A stretch of DNA of 57,447 bases from Kordia sp. (lineage in GTDB: Bacteria; Bacteroidota; Bacteroidia; Flavobacteriales; Flavobacteriaceae), in assembly GCF_022447245.1 (NCBI RefSeq), contig NZ_JAKVBC010000035.1, positions 1 through 57,447 on the forward strand, read 5' to 3'. Positions 1 to 9,516 of the stretch are shown here, in pieces. How positions within the stretch are numbered: the first letter of the stretch is position 1; each line of letters begins with the position of its first letter. A model generated the notes under the pieces. The model was not told the DNA's origin. It ran no database searches and was given only the letters and a program-made list of their open reading frames with translations. The position numbers were made by a program, and so were the translations under genes.

Positions 1-1216
1 CACTACGTAACTTAGGTTCTATATATGTACTTTTTGGAGGCATAGTTAAACCTTCGTCAGCAATTTGTTTCATTTCGTCAACGTTCACAGGAACGAGTCC
101 AAAACCAACGGCAAATTCACCAGAATCAATTCGGTTTTTCATTTCAATGACATTGTGTTTGTCATATCCGTAATCAATTCTGCTATCATTTCGTAAGTCA
201 GTAATGCCCAAAATAGGTTTTAAGATAGTAATGAAGAGAATATGAGTGTCAAGCCTACTTAATGAATCTGTAAATTTATAATCTGTTTTTCGTAAGTATA
301 GTGAGTAAAATTCACCATCTAAATACATGCTAAAATGATGTTTTTTAGAAGGTTTATAAAGCTCATGTCCTCGGTTTTCAATACGATATACTTGATCGAG
401 TTTTAATAGAAACTGTTCTTTTGATAAACCATTCAGGTCTTTAATCAATCGGTTAAACTCATAAATACGTAATTCAGATTCAGGAATTAAGTAACTCATA
501 AATGAATTGTAGCTTTCCGTTCCTGAATGTGCATTATTTTCACTTTTAGAATCTACACTTAGTAAATATGAAGAAGCTGAACGATGATGTCCGTCCGCAA
601 TATAAATATCGCCCATGCGCGTAAATTCTTCTTGAATCACTTCAATGTCAGATGCATCATTTACCAACCACAAATAGTGTGTATCTCTATAGGTAGTAGT
701 AAATTCAAATTCGGCGCGTGTTTCTGTATATTTTTGTAAAATGGAACGAATAGTATCAGAATCTGGATAGGTTAGGAGTACAGGTTCAGCATTGAAACCT
801 ACCGTTTTTAGGTATTCTTTAAAAATTTGTTCCCTGTATTCTATTGTATCTTCATGTTTCTTGATGACATTATTTTTATAGTCTTCGGTACTGGCCGCAG
901 CCACAATTCCTGTAAATACTTGCTGCTCACGATTTACAACTCTATAAATATAGAAGCATGGTGATTCATCTTGGACAAAAATACCATCTTCTCTAAATTC
1001 CAAATAACGATTGCGCACTAAGCCATAACGCTCTTTTCCAGAAATTTCTTTGTGGTATTTGTAACCAGGATTCACAATGTGTAAAAACGAAAACGGATTG
1101 TAATCCAAACGTGCTTCGCGTTCGTCTTGTGTATAACTTTGGTACGAACGTGCCGCCACAAGACTTACTTTATCGCGTGTTGGTCGTACTGCTTTGAATG
1201 GTTGTATTTTTGCCAC
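1..1216 (-). CDS. DUF1015 family protein (3' end outside window)
   Basis: About 405 codons are visible and the frame stays open to the left edge. The N-terminus reads VAKIQPFKAVRPTRDKVSLV, the usual start of flavobacterial DUF1015 proteins; it also contains IADGHHRSAS, the conserved HHR motif of the family. The biochemical role of the family is not established. The likely start is a GTG at 1216, one base after the stop of the peptidase gene upstream, so it is probably translated as the last visible gene of the run that begins with the oxidoreductase at 4829. No ATG in a better position is seen. Confidence 0.85.
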   Translation of the reverse strand, partial: MAKIQPFKAVRPTRDKVSLVAARSYQSYTQDEREARLDYNPFSFLHIVNPGYKYHKEISGKERYGLVRNRYLEFREDGIFVQDESPCFYIYRVVNREQQVFTGIVAAASTEDYKNNVIKKHEDTIEYREQIFKEYLKTVGFNAEPVLLTYPDSDTIRSILQKYTETRAEFEFTTTYRDTHYLWLVNDASDIEVIQEEFTRMGDIYIADGHHRSASSYLLSVDSKSENNAHSGTESYNSFMSYLIPESELRIYEFNRLIKDLNGLSKEQFLLKLDQVYRIENRGHELYKPSKKHHFSMYLDGEFYSLYLRKTDYKFTDSLSRLDTHILFITILKPILGITDLRNDSRIDYGYDKHNVIEMKNRIDSGEFAVGFGLVPVNVDEMKQIADEGLTMPPKSTYIEPKLRS

Positions 1217-1217
1217 G

Positions 1218-1833
1218 TTACTTTCTGTTAGATTTGATAAATTTAGTAGGATCTAGAAACCCTTTCGTATTCTTACTATATCCGCCTCCGATTTCCATAA
1301 AAATATCATCGCGAATTTCTAAGTGTAAATGCGCATAATAGACGCCATCGGCATTACCGATAGTTCCAATTTGCATACCTTTTGTCACAAAGCTACCTTT
1401 TTTTACAGAAATTTTGTCACAATGCGCATATAAGGATTCGTAATAATTGCCCTTGTATTTGTGAACCACACGAATCACATTTCCCCAACCACCGCCATAG
1501 TCTTCAGCAAAAGTTACATATCCATTTCCAATTACGTAAATAGGATCTCCTAAAATCGGAATTTCCGCCACCTGTTCCGTTCCAATCGTCTCCTAAATGA
1601 TTGTTTACCGTAAATTTTTGCGCATTGTAATAGCCTTTTGCATCTGGTTTCCCAACTGGAAAGTCAAAACCTTTGACAATATAGTTAGGATTTTTTTTGA
1701 ATAGGGAATCAAAAAAGACAAACGAATCTTTCGATACATTTGTCTTTTCTTTGTGATTTTTGGACACGCTTTTTTGCTCAGTTTGTTTACAACCAAGCAA
1801 ACATAAACATAGTATTAGTATAAGTTGCTTCAA
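1218..1833 (-). pseudogene. M23-family peptidase lipoprotein, frameshifted
   Basis: Two overlapping frames together give one protein of about 205 residues. The first part starts at a TTG (1833) that overlaps the stop of the upstream gene and has a lipoprotein signal ending in LLGC, then FDFPVGKPDAKGYYNAQKF and NNHLGDDWNG, which supplies the first zinc-ligand region of LytM/M23 peptidases. The second frame carries the rest of the fold: YVTFAEDYGGGWGN, YAHCD and YYAHLHLEIRD, with the HLH pair expected at the active site. The frames join at an A-run at 1552-1555 (T-run on the coding strand), where one extra base explains the shift. This could be a real mutation or a homopolymer error. If real, the peptidase would be truncated after its first metal ligand. 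Confidence 0.85.
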
Positions 1834-2270
1834 GCGTTTATATACGTTTTGAATTTTTTGAAATCGTCTTCCGAATAAAAAATATTATGAGGAATATATG
1901 TGTATTTTATTTTTGTCACATATACCAACCAATAATCTTCTTTGATAATTACATTCTTTAGTTCGCCCATTCTCCAAGAGGAACTTTTACCATTGCTAGT
2001 AAGTTGTAATGTTTCGTCATTAAACTGTACTTGTGTTTCTGAAAAAAACGGTTCTAAGTTTTTTACAAACGTTAGAATTAAATAACTAAAACCAAGTATA
2101 ACAAGTGCAATCAAGCTATATAAAGCTATCAAACGCCCAAGTTGCCAACCTAATAATAAGGTCCACACAATTAAAAATGGTGATAGTTGTAATAAGCTTC
2201 TTCCAAAAATAAAAAAGAAGATTTTTCGATACTTTTTACTCGTCAGTTGATACGTTTTGGTATCAATCAT
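1830..2270 (-). CDS. YcxB-like small membrane protein
   Basis: 146 residues with two predicted membrane segments (about residues 22-42 and 48-70), followed by a soluble C-terminal domain with alternating strands: TQVQFNDETLQLTSN, then SSWRMGELKNVIIKEDYWLV and YIPHNIF. This resembles the YcxB-like C-terminal domain, whose members look like PH-domain folds at the membrane. The match is by pattern only. It overlaps the stop of the dehydrogenase gene by one base (TAATG) and its own stop overlaps the next start, so translation is probably coupled. Function unknown. Confidence 0.7.
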   Translation of the reverse strand: MIDTKTYQLTSKKYRKIFFFIFGRSLLQLSPFLIVWTLLLGWQLGRLIALYSLIALVILGFSYLILTFVKNLEPFFSETQVQFNDETLQLTSNGKSSSWRMGELKNVIIKEDYWLVYVTKIKYTYIPHNIFYSEDDFKKFKTYINA

Positions 2271-3157
2271 TAGCTAAACATTTTTGCGACTTTCTCCGCT
2301 TTTCTACTTTCTGCATAATCATAAAATCCTTCTCCAGATTTTACTCCCAATTTACCTGCCATTACCATATTTACTAATAATGGACACGGTGCATATTTTG
2401 GATTTTTGAAACCTTCGTACATTACATTTAAGATAGATAAACATACATCTAATCCGATGAAATCTGCCAATTGTAAAGGTCCCATTGGATGTGCCATTCC
2501 TAATTTCATTACGGTATCAATTTCTTGAACACCAGCAACGCCATTGTAAAGAGTTTCAATAGATTCGTTGATCATTGGCATTAAAATACGGTTTGCCACA
2601 AATCCTGGATAATCATTTACTTCTGTTGGTACTTTATTCAATTGCTTTGAAAGTTCCATGATCGTATTTGTTACTTCATCAGAAGTATTGTAACCACGAA
2701 TAATTTCAACTAATTTCATGATCGGTACAGGATTCATAAAGTGCATTCCAATCACCATCTCAGGGCGAGAAGTCACGGCAGCAATTTGTGTAATAGAGAT
2801 CGAAGAAGTATTGGTTGCCAAAATGGTGTCCTCTGGACATAATTCGTCTAAGTCTCTAAAAATTTTCAGTTTTAAATCTACATTTTCCGTAGCAGCTTCT
2901 ACGACCAAACCTGCATATTCTACACCATCTTTTAAACTTGTAAATGTGGTAATATTGCTTAATGTATTTTGTTTGTCTTCTTCGGAAATTTTTTCTTTAG
3001 CGACCATACGATCTAAGTTTTTCGTAATGGTTGCTATTCCTTTGTCTAAAGAAGATTGAGAGATATCTATTAGTTGAACTTTAAAGCCAAATTGAGCGAA
3101 TGTATGCGCAATTCCATTGCCCATAGTTCCAGCTCCGATAACAGCTACATTTTTCAT
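2270..3157 (-). CDS. 3-hydroxybutyryl-CoA (3-hydroxyacyl-CoA) dehydrogenase
   Basis: 295 residues, full length for the short NAD-dependent 3-hydroxyacyl-CoA dehydrogenases. The N-terminal Rossmann motif is GAGTMGNGIAHTFAQFGF. The middle contains VEAATEN and NTSSISITQIA, then GMHFMNPVPIMKLVEIIRG, which holds the catalytic His of the HFFNP-like motif. The C-terminal domain has GFVANRILMPMINE and the LG-KSGEGFYDY ending. It would interconvert acetoacetyl-CoA and 3-hydroxybutyryl-CoA in fatty acid or butyrate metabolism. Neighbours do not form a complete acyl-CoA pathway, so the exact substrate is not settled. Confidence 0.93.
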   Translation of the reverse strand: MKNVAVIGAGTMGNGIAHTFAQFGFKVQLIDISQSSLDKGIATITKNLDRMVAKEKISEEDKQNTLSNITTFTSLKDGVEYAGLVVEAATENVDLKLKIFRDLDELCPEDTILATNTSSISITQIAAVTSRPEMVIGMHFMNPVPIMKLVEIIRGYNTSDEVTNTIMELSKQLNKVPTEVNDYPGFVANRILMPMINESIETLYNGVAGVQEIDTVMKLGMAHPMGPLQLADFIGLDVCLSILNVMYEGFKNPKYAPCPLLVNMVMAGKLGVKSGEGFYDYAESRKAEKVAKMFS

Positions 3158-3167
3158 ATTTTATAGT

Positions 3168-3857
3168 TTATTTAGTCTGTAATTTTAGTTTTTTACCATC
3201 TGTTGGACAGTAATTCCAGGTCCCGTTGTATAGTTTTTTGTCTTTAGGACATATTTTCTTTTCTACCATTGAACTTAAAGGAAGCGGAAAATCAAATTCT
3301 TCTGTATTTAGGATTACGGTAAATTTTCCTCTACTTAAGGGATTGGCAATCAGTGAGCCGTCTTTAGCTTTTTTGGGAAAAACATGAAATTCCATTTGTT
3401 CTCCAAATTGTCCAAACATGTCAGCCATCATTGGTTTCATCATTGATAATACAGCTCCATATTCTTCGGGTATAAGACTTTCATCAACAGTGTTATACGT
3501 GTTTCCGTTATTATCTTTGATTTGAATTTTAGATGTTTTCCTAGCCTCAAAACCTCCGAATGGAAGCATTTCAGTATTGATAATACAGACTAAGGTAAAA
3601 GCTTCAAAAGTGGCAATCATCTCATCAGCGTAACTAGAGTTTGCCATGCTACTATTTTCTAGTGAGAGCTTCCAATATTCGGTAGGAATCCACCAAATTA
3701 TTTTAAAAGTTTCTTTATCCTTTTTAATGATCTGTACATTTTTTATCAGTGCAGATAAATTTACTTTTTCAGCAGGAACTATTTTTTCTTCCTGAGAAAA
3801 CGCAAACGTTATCGTAAATAGACAAAGACACAGGAATGTATTTTTTAGTGTTGTCAT
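3168..3857 (-). CDS. secreted protein of unknown function
   Basis: 229 residues with a signal peptide (TTLKNTFLCLCLFTITFAFS, likely cleaved before QEEK). The mature part shows IIWWIPTEYW and a stretch of small hydrophobic strands, and ends with ICPKDKKLYNGTWNYCPTDG, a Cys-Pro repeat that looks like half of a zinc-ribbon, although only two Cys are seen. It lies 6 bases from the oxidoreductase upstream and 10 bases before the dehydrogenase start, so it sits in the same transcription unit. I do not recognise a family. Confidence 0.75.
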   Translation of the reverse strand: MTTLKNTFLCLCLFTITFAFSQEEKIVPAEKVNLSALIKNVQIIKKDKETFKIIWWIPTEYWKLSLENSSMANSSYADEMIATFEAFTLVCIINTEMLPFGGFEARKTSKIQIKDNNGNTYNTVDESLIPEEYGAVLSMMKPMMADMFGQFGEQMEFHVFPKKAKDGSLIANPLSRGKFTVILNTEEFDFPLPLSSMVEKKICPKDKKLYNGTWNYCPTDGKKLKLQTK

Positions 3858-3863
3858 TGCAAA

Positions 3864-4829
3864 TTATTTCTTGAATGTATCTATAATTTGAATTGCAACA
3901 CGTAAGGCTTCTGTTCCTTGTTCTAAAGAAACAATTGGTGAAGTATCATTATGAATGGCGTCAGCAAATGTTTCCAATTCGTCTAAAATGGCGTTGTTGC
4001 TATCAATATCAGGGTTTTCAAAATAGATTTGCTTTTTAACACCTTCTGCATTTTGAAGAATCAATGCAAATTCATCTGCTTCTTTTGGCGCATCTTTCAT
4101 TTTTACAACTTCAACTTTCTTCTCTAAGAAATCTACTGAAATGTATGCATCACGTTGAAAGAAACGACTTTTTCGCATGTTTTTCATGGATATTCGACTT
4201 GACGTCAAATTGGCAACACAGCCATTTTCAAATTCCAAACGCGCATTGGCAATGTCAGGTGAGTTGCTAATCACAGAAACACCACTAGCATTGATTTGTT
4301 TCACTTTAGAATCTACCACGCTTAATATGGCATCAATATCATGAATCATTAAATCTAAAACCACAGGAACATCTGTACCACGCGGATTAAATTCAGCTAA
4401 ACGATGCGTTTCAATAAACATAGGCGAGTTGATCTTATCTTTTACCGCCGTAAATGCAGGATTGAAACGTTCTACATGTCCTACTTGCCCTTTTACATTG
4501 TATTTTTTTGATAATACAATTAACTCTTCAGCTTCAGCAACTGTGTTGGTAATTGGTTTTTCAATAAAAACATGTTTCCCTTTCGTAATGGCTTTTTTTG
4601 CACATTCGTGATGCGAAAGCGTAGGAGTTACAATATCAATTACATCTACAGCATCAATTAAGGCATCAATAGTTTCAAAATAGGTATATCCAAATTCGGC
4701 AGCAATTTGCTTTGCATATTCAGGATTTGCATCATAAAAACCGACTAGTTCGTATTTGGAAGATTGTTGTAATAAACGAAGATGAATTTTCCCTAAGTGT
4801 CCAGCACCTAAAACTCCAGCTTTAAGCAT
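3864..4829 (-). CDS. Gfo/Idh/MocA family NAD(P)-dependent oxidoreductase
   Basis: About 321 residues from ATG 4829. It begins MLKAGVLGAGHLGKIHLRLL, the Rossmann dinucleotide-binding loop, and carries HVFIEKPITNTVAEAEEL with the EKP motif (catalytic Lys) typical of Gfo/Idh/MocA enzymes. The C-terminal alpha/beta domain includes DLMIHDIDAILSV, where His-Asp lies in the substrate site. Substrates in this family are usually sugars or inositols and cannot be told here. A longer reading from 4847 would begin inside the promoter -7 element, so 4829 is preferred. First gene of the run going down to position 1. Confidence 0.9.
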   Translation of the reverse strand: MLKAGVLGAGHLGKIHLRLLQQSSKYELVGFYDANPEYAKQIAAEFGYTYFETIDALIDAVDVIDIVTPTLSHHECAKKAITKGKHVFIEKPITNTVAEAEELIVLSKKYNVKGQVGHVERFNPAFTAVKDKINSPMFIETHRLAEFNPRGTDVPVVLDLMIHDIDAILSVVDSKVKQINASGVSVISNSPDIANARLEFENGCVANLTSSRISMKNMRKSRFFQRDAYISVDFLEKKVEVVKMKDAPKEADEFALILQNAEGVKKQIYFENPDIDSNNAILDELETFADAIHNDTSPIVSLEQGTEALRVAIQIIDTFKK

Positions 4830-4846
4830 AAAAAAAGTGTTTTGCA

Positions 4847-4854
4847 CAAAAATA
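4847..4854 (-). promoter_or_regulatory. candidate -7 element for the 4829 operon
   Basis: The coding strand reads TATTTTTG, matching the Bacteroidota -7 consensus TAnnTTTG, 17 bases before ATG 4829. No TTG is found at the usual 17-23 base spacing upstream, so the -33 half is weak. Confidence 0.45.
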
Positions 4855-4997
4855 ATTTATTTTTCTAAAACGCTTAGATTTATGACAAACAAATCTGTTG
4901 GAATATTGCTTTTTTTAGTAAAAACGTCTGTGATTTTTTATTTTGACTAAAAAGGTATTCGTAATCAATTAGTTGTATTTTTAGTGAATTATTTGTG

Positions 4998-5026
4998 TTG
5001 ATAGATAAAAAATACTGTTATTTTTG
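4998..5026 (+). promoter_or_regulatory. promoter of pcm
   Basis: TTG at 4998-5000, then 18 bases, then TATTTTTG at 5019-5026. This fits the Bacteroidota sigma consensus TTG-N17-23-TAnnTTTG. The ATG at 5034 follows 7 bases after, so the mRNA leader would be very short, and the longer reading from 4995 can be excluded. Confidence 0.65.
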
Positions 5027-5033
5027 CGACAAG

Positions 5034-5679
5034 ATGAAGGATACGTTTAAACATAAAGGCATGCGAAATCAGTTAGCACAAGTGGTTGCTAACAAAGGAA
5101 TTACTGATGAGAAAGTATTGAATGGAATTCGAAATATTCCACGTCATTTGTTTATGGATTCAAGTTTTGAAGATCATGCGTATCAGGATAAAGCTTTTCC
5201 AATTGGTGCCGATCAAACCATTTCACAACCGTATACAGTAGCTTTTCAAACACAATTGCTAAATAGAAAAAGGTGCAAAAATTTTGGAAATTGGTACAGG
5301 AAGTGGTTATCAAACAGCTATGTTACTCGAATTAGGTGCAAAAGTCTACAGTATTGAGCGCCAAAAAGAACTGTTTAAACGTACCAGCTTATTTTTACCA
5401 AAATTAGGATATAGAGCGAAACGACTCATTTTTGGAGATGGTTATAAAGGATTGCCAGAAGAAGTGCCTTTTGATGGCATTGTGGTCACCGCTGGCGCGC
5501 CATTTGTTCCAAAACCTTTATTAGCACAGTTGAAAGTAGGAGGAAAGCTTGTGATTCCTGTTGGTGAAAACAATAAGGTACAAATCATGACTTTATTCAT
5601 TAGAACTTCAGAAAAGTCATTTACCAAAAAAGAATTTGGAGAGTTTCGTTTTGTGCCGATGTTAGAAGATAAAAACTAA
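5034..5679 (+). pseudogene. pcm: protein-L-isoaspartate O-methyltransferase, frameshifted
   Basis: The two halves make a normal-length PCMT (about 214 residues). The first frame runs from MKDTFKHKGMRNQLAQVV through IPRHLFMD, AYQDKAFPIGADQTISQPY and FQTQLLN. The second frame carries EIGTGSGYQTAMLLELGAKV, the SAM-binding motif I, then RLIFGDGYKGLPEE and DGIVVTAGAPFVPKPLL. The join is at 5262-5266: the sequence AATAGAA would restore the frame if an AT were added (AATATAGAA, Asn-Ile-Glu), so a 2-bp deletion is the simplest explanation. The enzyme repairs isoaspartyl residues in aged proteins and is normally dispensable. A sequence error is possible but a 2-bp loss is less usual for one. Confidence 0.88.
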
Positions 5680-5738
5680 AATCTATTGTGTATTTTTGAA
5701 GTATGCATGACAAAACTGATATACCATACTTCAACGCC

Positions 5739-6935
5739 ATGACTATAACAAAGCAAAAGCAACGATTATTTTTTTATTTTTTTCTACTGTGTGTAAGTCA
5801 AGTTTTTGCGCAAACTCATAGAGCTAGAGATTTAGGAATTCCTTTTGATGGAACTCCAGGAGCTTACAATGCTATTACAGATGTTAAGGGTGTTTTGGTA
5901 GGGCATTCTACGATTATATCTGGAAAAGGAAAAATTAGCTTAGGCAACGGTCCTGTAAGAACTGGTGTTACAGCAATTTTTCCTGCTGGAAAGAAAAAAA
6001 AGCCTGTATATGCTAATTGGTATGCGCTCAATGGGAATGGAGAAATGACAGGAACTACGTGGTTGACAGAATCTGGTTTTTTGGAAACTCCAATTATGTT
6101 AACCAATACATTTAGTGTAGGAACAGTGCAAAAAGCAACTTTGCAATGGATGGTAGATTCCTCGTGGAGTTCAGAGGATTGGTGGTGGGCATTTCCTGTG
6201 GTAGCCGAAACTTATGATGGATTCTTAAATGATATTTATGGATTTCAGGTAAAAGATACACATGTATTAGAAGCAATTAAAAATGCTTCTTCAGGTGTTA
6301 TTGCTGAAGGAAATGTTGGTGGCGGTACAGGAATGATGAGTTTTGATTTTAAAAGCGGAATTGGGACTTCGTCAAGAATATTAAAATTTCCAGATACTAC
6401 TTATACTGTTGGAGTTTTGGTTCAGTCAAATTTTGGACATAGACCACGATTTAAAATCGCGGGTGTTCCAGTTGGAGAAGAATTAAAAGATACATTACGT
6501 GTAGACTATAAAGCTCCGCCACAATTTAGAAGACAGAGCGGCGATGGTTCTATTATTGTTGTTGTAGCTACAGATGCTCCCTTGTTACCACATCAGTTAA
6601 AAAGAGTTGCACAACGAGTTCCACTTGGAATTGGACGTTTAGGAGGAATAGGTGCAAATGGTTCTGGAGATATCTTTATCGCGTTTTCTACAGCAAATCA
6701 AAATGCGTATATACGAAAAGGAAAAACAGAAGTAGAAGTTCTTTCAAACGATTGGATGAATGATATTTTTGATGCAACAATTCAAGCTGTTGAAGAAGCT
6801 GTAATTAATTCAATGATTGCAGCTGAAACAATGGAAGGAGTGAATGGAAATAAAGTGTATAAACTACCGCACGAGGAAGTCATTAAGATATTAAAGAAGT
6901 ACAATCGTTTACAGATTGAATCAAAAAAGAATTAA
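5739..6935 (+). CDS. P1 family peptidase (DmpA-like), exported
   Basis: 398 residues from ATG 5739; an earlier ATG at 5703 would place 12 polar residues before the signal peptide, so 5739 is preferred. The signal ([16 protein letters not shown]) precedes a mature start [20 protein letters not shown], typical of the L-aminopeptidase/D-esterase family. [20 protein letters not shown] precedes the self-cleavage region, where a nucleophilic Ser/Thr begins the beta-subunit: [10 protein letters not shown] is the expected strand after cleavage. Near the end [16 protein letters not shown] is also conserved. It is predicted to trim N-terminal residues from peptides in the periplasm. TATTTTTG at 5691-5698 may be its -7 element. 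Confidence 0.88.
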   Translation: MTITKQKQRLFFYFFLLCVSQVFAQTHRARDLGIPFDGTPGAYNAITDVKGVLVGHSTIISGKGKISLGNGPVRTGVTAIFPAGKKKKPVYANWYALNGNGEMTGTTWLTESGFLETPIMLTNTFSVGTVQKATLQWMVDSSWSSEDWWWAFPVVAETYDGFLNDIYGFQVKDTHVLEAIKNASSGVIAEGNVGGGTGMMSFDFKSGIGTSSRILKFPDTTYTVGVLVQSNFGHRPRFKIAGVPVGEELKDTLRVDYKAPPQFRRQSGDGSIIVVVATDAPLLPHQLKRVAQRVPLGIGRLGGIGANGSGDIFIAFSTANQNAYIRKGKTEVEVLSNDWMNDIFDATIQAVEEAVINSMIAAETMEGVNGNKVYKLPHEEVIKILKKYNRLQIESKKN

Positions 6936-7390
6936 TTAAAACTCTTTTTAATACGCTCTAAGTTACGCTTGTTATCTCTATCCTTGATCGTTTCACGTTT
7001 GTCATGAACCTTTTTACCTTTAGCTAAAGCAATGGATAGTTTTGCCAAGCCTTTTTCGTTTAAAAATAAACGCAACGGAACTATGGTTAGTCCTGCATTT
7101 TTGACACTTTTGTGCAGACTTCTCAATTCTTTTTTATTCAAGAGAAGTTTACGAGTGCTTCTTGGCTTGTGATTGTAGTGTGTACCAAAAGCATATTCTT
7201 CAATATACATATTTACCACAAAAAGTTCGCCGCGCTCATTGAATTCACAGAAACTTTCGGCAATAGAAGCTTTACTCAATCGAATGGATTTAATTTCCGT
7301 TCCTGTGAGTACAATTCCAGCCGTATACTTATCTATGATTTCGTATTGAAAACGCGCTTTTTTGTTTTGTATGTTGATGTTTTTTTGCAT
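6932..7390 (-). CDS. smpB: SsrA-binding protein SmpB
   Basis: 152 residues, full length. The beta-barrel OB fold is shown by [20 protein letters not shown] and [20 protein letters not shown], followed by the conserved [15 protein letters not shown] and [15 protein letters not shown]. The basic C-terminal tail that folds as a helix in the ribosome is [16 protein letters not shown]. It binds tmRNA and brings it to stalled ribosomes. It is convergent with the P1 peptidase gene and overlaps its 3' end by 4 bases. Confidence 0.97.
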   Translation of the reverse strand: MQKNINIQNKKARFQYEIIDKYTAGIVLTGTEIKSIRLSKASIAESFCEFNERGELFVVNMYIEEYAFGTHYNHKPRSTRKLLLNKKELRSLHKSVKNAGLTIVPLRLFLNEKGLAKLSIALAKGKKVHDKRETIKDRDNKRNLERIKKSFN

Positions 7391-7397
7391 GAATTGC

Positions 7398-7427
7398 CAA
7401 AGTTACTAACATTTCTTAGAATCACAA
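7398..7427 (-). promoter_or_regulatory. promoter of smpB
   Basis: On the minus strand TTG (7427-7425), 19 bases, then TAACTTTG (7405-7398), matching TTG-N19-TAnnTTTG. The smpB ATG at 7390 follows 7 bases later, as with pcm. Confidence 0.65.
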
Positions 7428-7549
7428 GTATATCTATAGCTAAGCTTTAGCAATTCCAAAAAATATCTTTCAATATACTATGACTTTTGTCATTTTTATC
7501 CGAGAAAGTCGCACATACATTTGTACTATAATTATTAAATAATAGACTT

Positions 7550-8191
7550 ATGAAAAAAGCAGTATTCGGTGTTTTTTTATTGTTAGGAATTGTTCAACTA
7601 ACAGCACAGGAAGATGTTCAACCACAAGATAAAAATACGTTTAAAAAATGGCAAGTGCGCGCACGTGTGATTTCTATCATACCAAATGAAAGTGCTTCTA
7701 TAGAAGCTATTGGAGGCGATGTTTCTATTTCTACTGCCTATGTTCCTGAATTGGATTTTACTTATTTCTTTACGGAAAATTGGGCGGCTGAATTAATCTT
7801 AGGAACGGCAAATCATGATGTTGAAGCTATCAATACTGCTGGAGGGACAATTGATTTGGGTGATGTTTGGTTATTACCTCCAACTTTAACGTTTCAATAT
7901 CATTATCCGATAGGCGATTTTAAGCCTTACGTAGGAGCTGGGGTGAACTATACCATTTTTTATGGTGCTTATGAAGGTCCTATATTAGATAATATTGATT
8001 ATGATAATAGTTTCGGATTCGCTTTTCAAGCAGGATTTGATTATGCACTAAATGATACATGGTTTTTAAATTTAGATATGAAAAAGATATTCATTCAAAC
8101 AGATGCTACTGTTAATCCAAATGCAGCACTAGGAGCAGATATCGATATCAATCCTTTGGTCATAGGATTCGGTATTGGAATGAAATTTTAA
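7550..8191 (+). CDS. OmpW-like outer-membrane beta-barrel protein
   Basis: 213 residues with a signal peptide (MKKAVFGVFLLLGIVQLTAQ). The mature part has the alternating beta-strand pattern of an 8-stranded barrel: WQVRARVISIIPNES, FTYFFTENWAAELILGTANH, LPPTLTFQYHYPIGDFKPYV GAG and a terminal strand NPLVIGFGIGMKF ending in Phe, as BAM substrates do. The order strongly resembles OmpW, a small-molecule channel or porin. TACATTTG at 7516-7523 is a good -7 element; a TTG at 7487-7489 is 26 bases upstream, a little far. A rho-independent terminator follows. Confidence 0.85.
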   Translation: MKKAVFGVFLLLGIVQLTAQEDVQPQDKNTFKKWQVRARVISIIPNESASIEAIGGDVSISTAYVPELDFTYFFTENWAAELILGTANHDVEAINTAGGTIDLGDVWLLPPTLTFQYHYPIGDFKPYVGAGVNYTIFYGAYEGPILDNIDYDNSFGFAFQAGFDYALNDTWFLNLDMKKIFIQTDATVNPNAALGADIDINPLVIGFGIGMKF

Positions 8192-8216
8192 TTGTTTGCA
8201 CATAGTTTGGGAAATG

Positions 8217-8244
8217 AAAACGCCGCTTTATAGCGGCGTTTTTT
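8217..8244 (+). terminator. rho-independent terminator after OmpW-like gene
   Basis: CGCCGC and GCGGCG pair around a TTTATA loop (8221-8238), with an A-run before and six T after. It can work in both directions, so it may also end the minus-strand histidine phosphatase transcript. Confidence 0.9.
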
Positions 8245-8267
8245 ATAGTAGTTTTTAAAGACAAGGA

Positions 8268-8795
8268 TTAATTTACTGTCAATAATTGTACTGTTTTTGA
8301 ATCTCCAGAAATGGTAACTATGTACAAATTACCGTTGTTATCATCTTTAATAGGTTCATAATTTTCTCGTTGAATCAAGCGATTTACAAAGTTTGGTGTT
8401 GTATTGCTATGTCCAACAATTAGCACGGTTTGTCCTTTGGTTTCTTTTAAAAAGTCATCCATTTTTATTCCAAAAGGATTATACGTTTTTATTTCTAACT
8501 CGTGTGCTTTTGCTGTTGGTTTTGCCGTTTGTTTTGTTCTATTATAATTTGTAGAATACACAGCATCAAAAGGTACTTTTTTAAAGACAGAAGCCCAATA
8601 TTCAGCTCTGTTGTGTCCTTGTTTTGTTAAATCAGGATTTTTATTGCTTTTATCAGAACGATCTTTCTCTGCATGGCGAATTAGATAGTATACGGAAGTT
8701 CCCGTTTCTCTCTCTTTTTTACTTTCTTTTCCTTCTTGAGCAAAACAGTTTACTACTAAGAATAAACTCAGTACAAATAGAATATTTTTTTTCAT
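8268..8795 (-). CDS. exported histidine phosphatase family protein
   Basis: 175 residues with a signal peptide (KNILFVLSLFLVVNCFAQ). The RHG-like catalytic motif is YYLIRHAEKDRS, with the His that takes the phosphate. YSTNYNRTKQTAKPTA carries the Arg-Thr of the second motif and LIVGHSNTTPNFVNRL the second catalytic His. This is the phosphoglycerate mutase/SixA superfamily and the signal peptide makes it a periplasmic phosphatase. The substrate is unknown. It is 20 bases downstream of deoD on the same strand, so it is likely cotranscribed with the deoxynucleoside genes, though a metabolic link is only suggestive. Confidence 0.86.
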   Translation of the reverse strand: MKKNILFVLSLFLVVNCFAQEGKESKKERETGTSVYYLIRHAEKDRSDKSNKNPDLTKQGHNRAEYWASVFKKVPFDAVYSTNYNRTKQTAKPTAKAHELEIKTYNPFGIKMDDFLKETKGQTVLIVGHSNTTPNFVNRLIQRENYEPIKDDNNGNLYIVTISGDSKTVQLLTVN

Positions 8796-8815
8796 TAGGT
8801 ATTTGTGTTTTTTGA

Positions 8816-9514
8816 TTAACTAATAGCAAGCGCAATTTCGATCATTTCTTTGAACGTTTGCGCTCGTTCATCTGAAGTTGTGGTTTCATGTGTTACCAAA
8901 CTGTCAGATATTGTGAGTAAAGATAATGCTTTTACTTGAAAACGCGCTGCTATGGTATATAAAGCTGAAGTTTCCATTTCTACACATAAAACGCCATATT
9001 TTGCCCATTTTTTATAATAGTCAGGATCTTCTTGATAAAAAATATCACTTGTTAAAATATTTCCAGCTTTTACAGGAATGTTTTTGTCTTTTGCAGTAGC
9101 AATGGCATCTAAGAACAATTCGACATTTGCAGTAGGAGCAAAATTTTCACCTTGAAACGGTAAATGGTTGGTGCAACTATTGGAAGAAGCAGACATTGCC
9201 ACAATAATATCACGAATTTCTACATCTTTTTGATACGAACCAGCACTTCCTACACGAATGAGTTTTTGAACATCATATTCGTTGATAAGTTCATGTACAT
9301 AGATAGAAATTGATGGCGCTCCCATTCCTGTTCCTTGTACAGAAACCGGTTTCCCTTGAAAAGTTCCTGTATATCCAAACATACCGCGAACGTCATTGTA
9401 TAAAACTGGATTTTCTAAAAATGTTTCTGCAATCCACTTGGCACGAACTGGATCTCCTGGAAGTAAAACTGTTGGCGCAATATCGCCTTTTTTTGCATTG
9501 ATATGTATGCTCAT
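8816..9514 (-). CDS. deoD: purine-nucleoside phosphorylase, DeoD type
   Basis: 232 residues, full length for the hexameric bacterial PNP. It starts [20 protein letters not shown] with DPVRAK (phosphate-binding loop), then [20 protein letters not shown] and [33 protein letters not shown] binds the ribose and [19 protein letters not shown] carries the catalytic Asp. It splits purine (deoxy)nucleosides to base and (deoxy)ribose-1-phosphate. Only two bases separate it from the end of deoC. Confidence 0.95.
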   Translation of the reverse strand: MSIHINAKKGDIAPTVLLPGDPVRAKWIAETFLENPVLYNDVRGMFGYTGTFQGKPVSVQGTGMGAPSISIYVHELINEYDVQKLIRVGSAGSYQKDVEIRDIIVAMSASSNSCTNHLPFQGENFAPTANVELFLDAIATAKDKNIPVKAGNILTSDIFYQEDPDYYKKWAKYGVLCVEMETSALYTIAARFQVKALSLLTISDSLVTHETTTSDERAQTFKEMIEIALAIS

Positions 9515-9516
9515 AA

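Noticed and set aside
3168-3857. C-terminal zinc ribbon in the secreted protein.
   Set aside because: Only two cysteines are visible, not the four needed.
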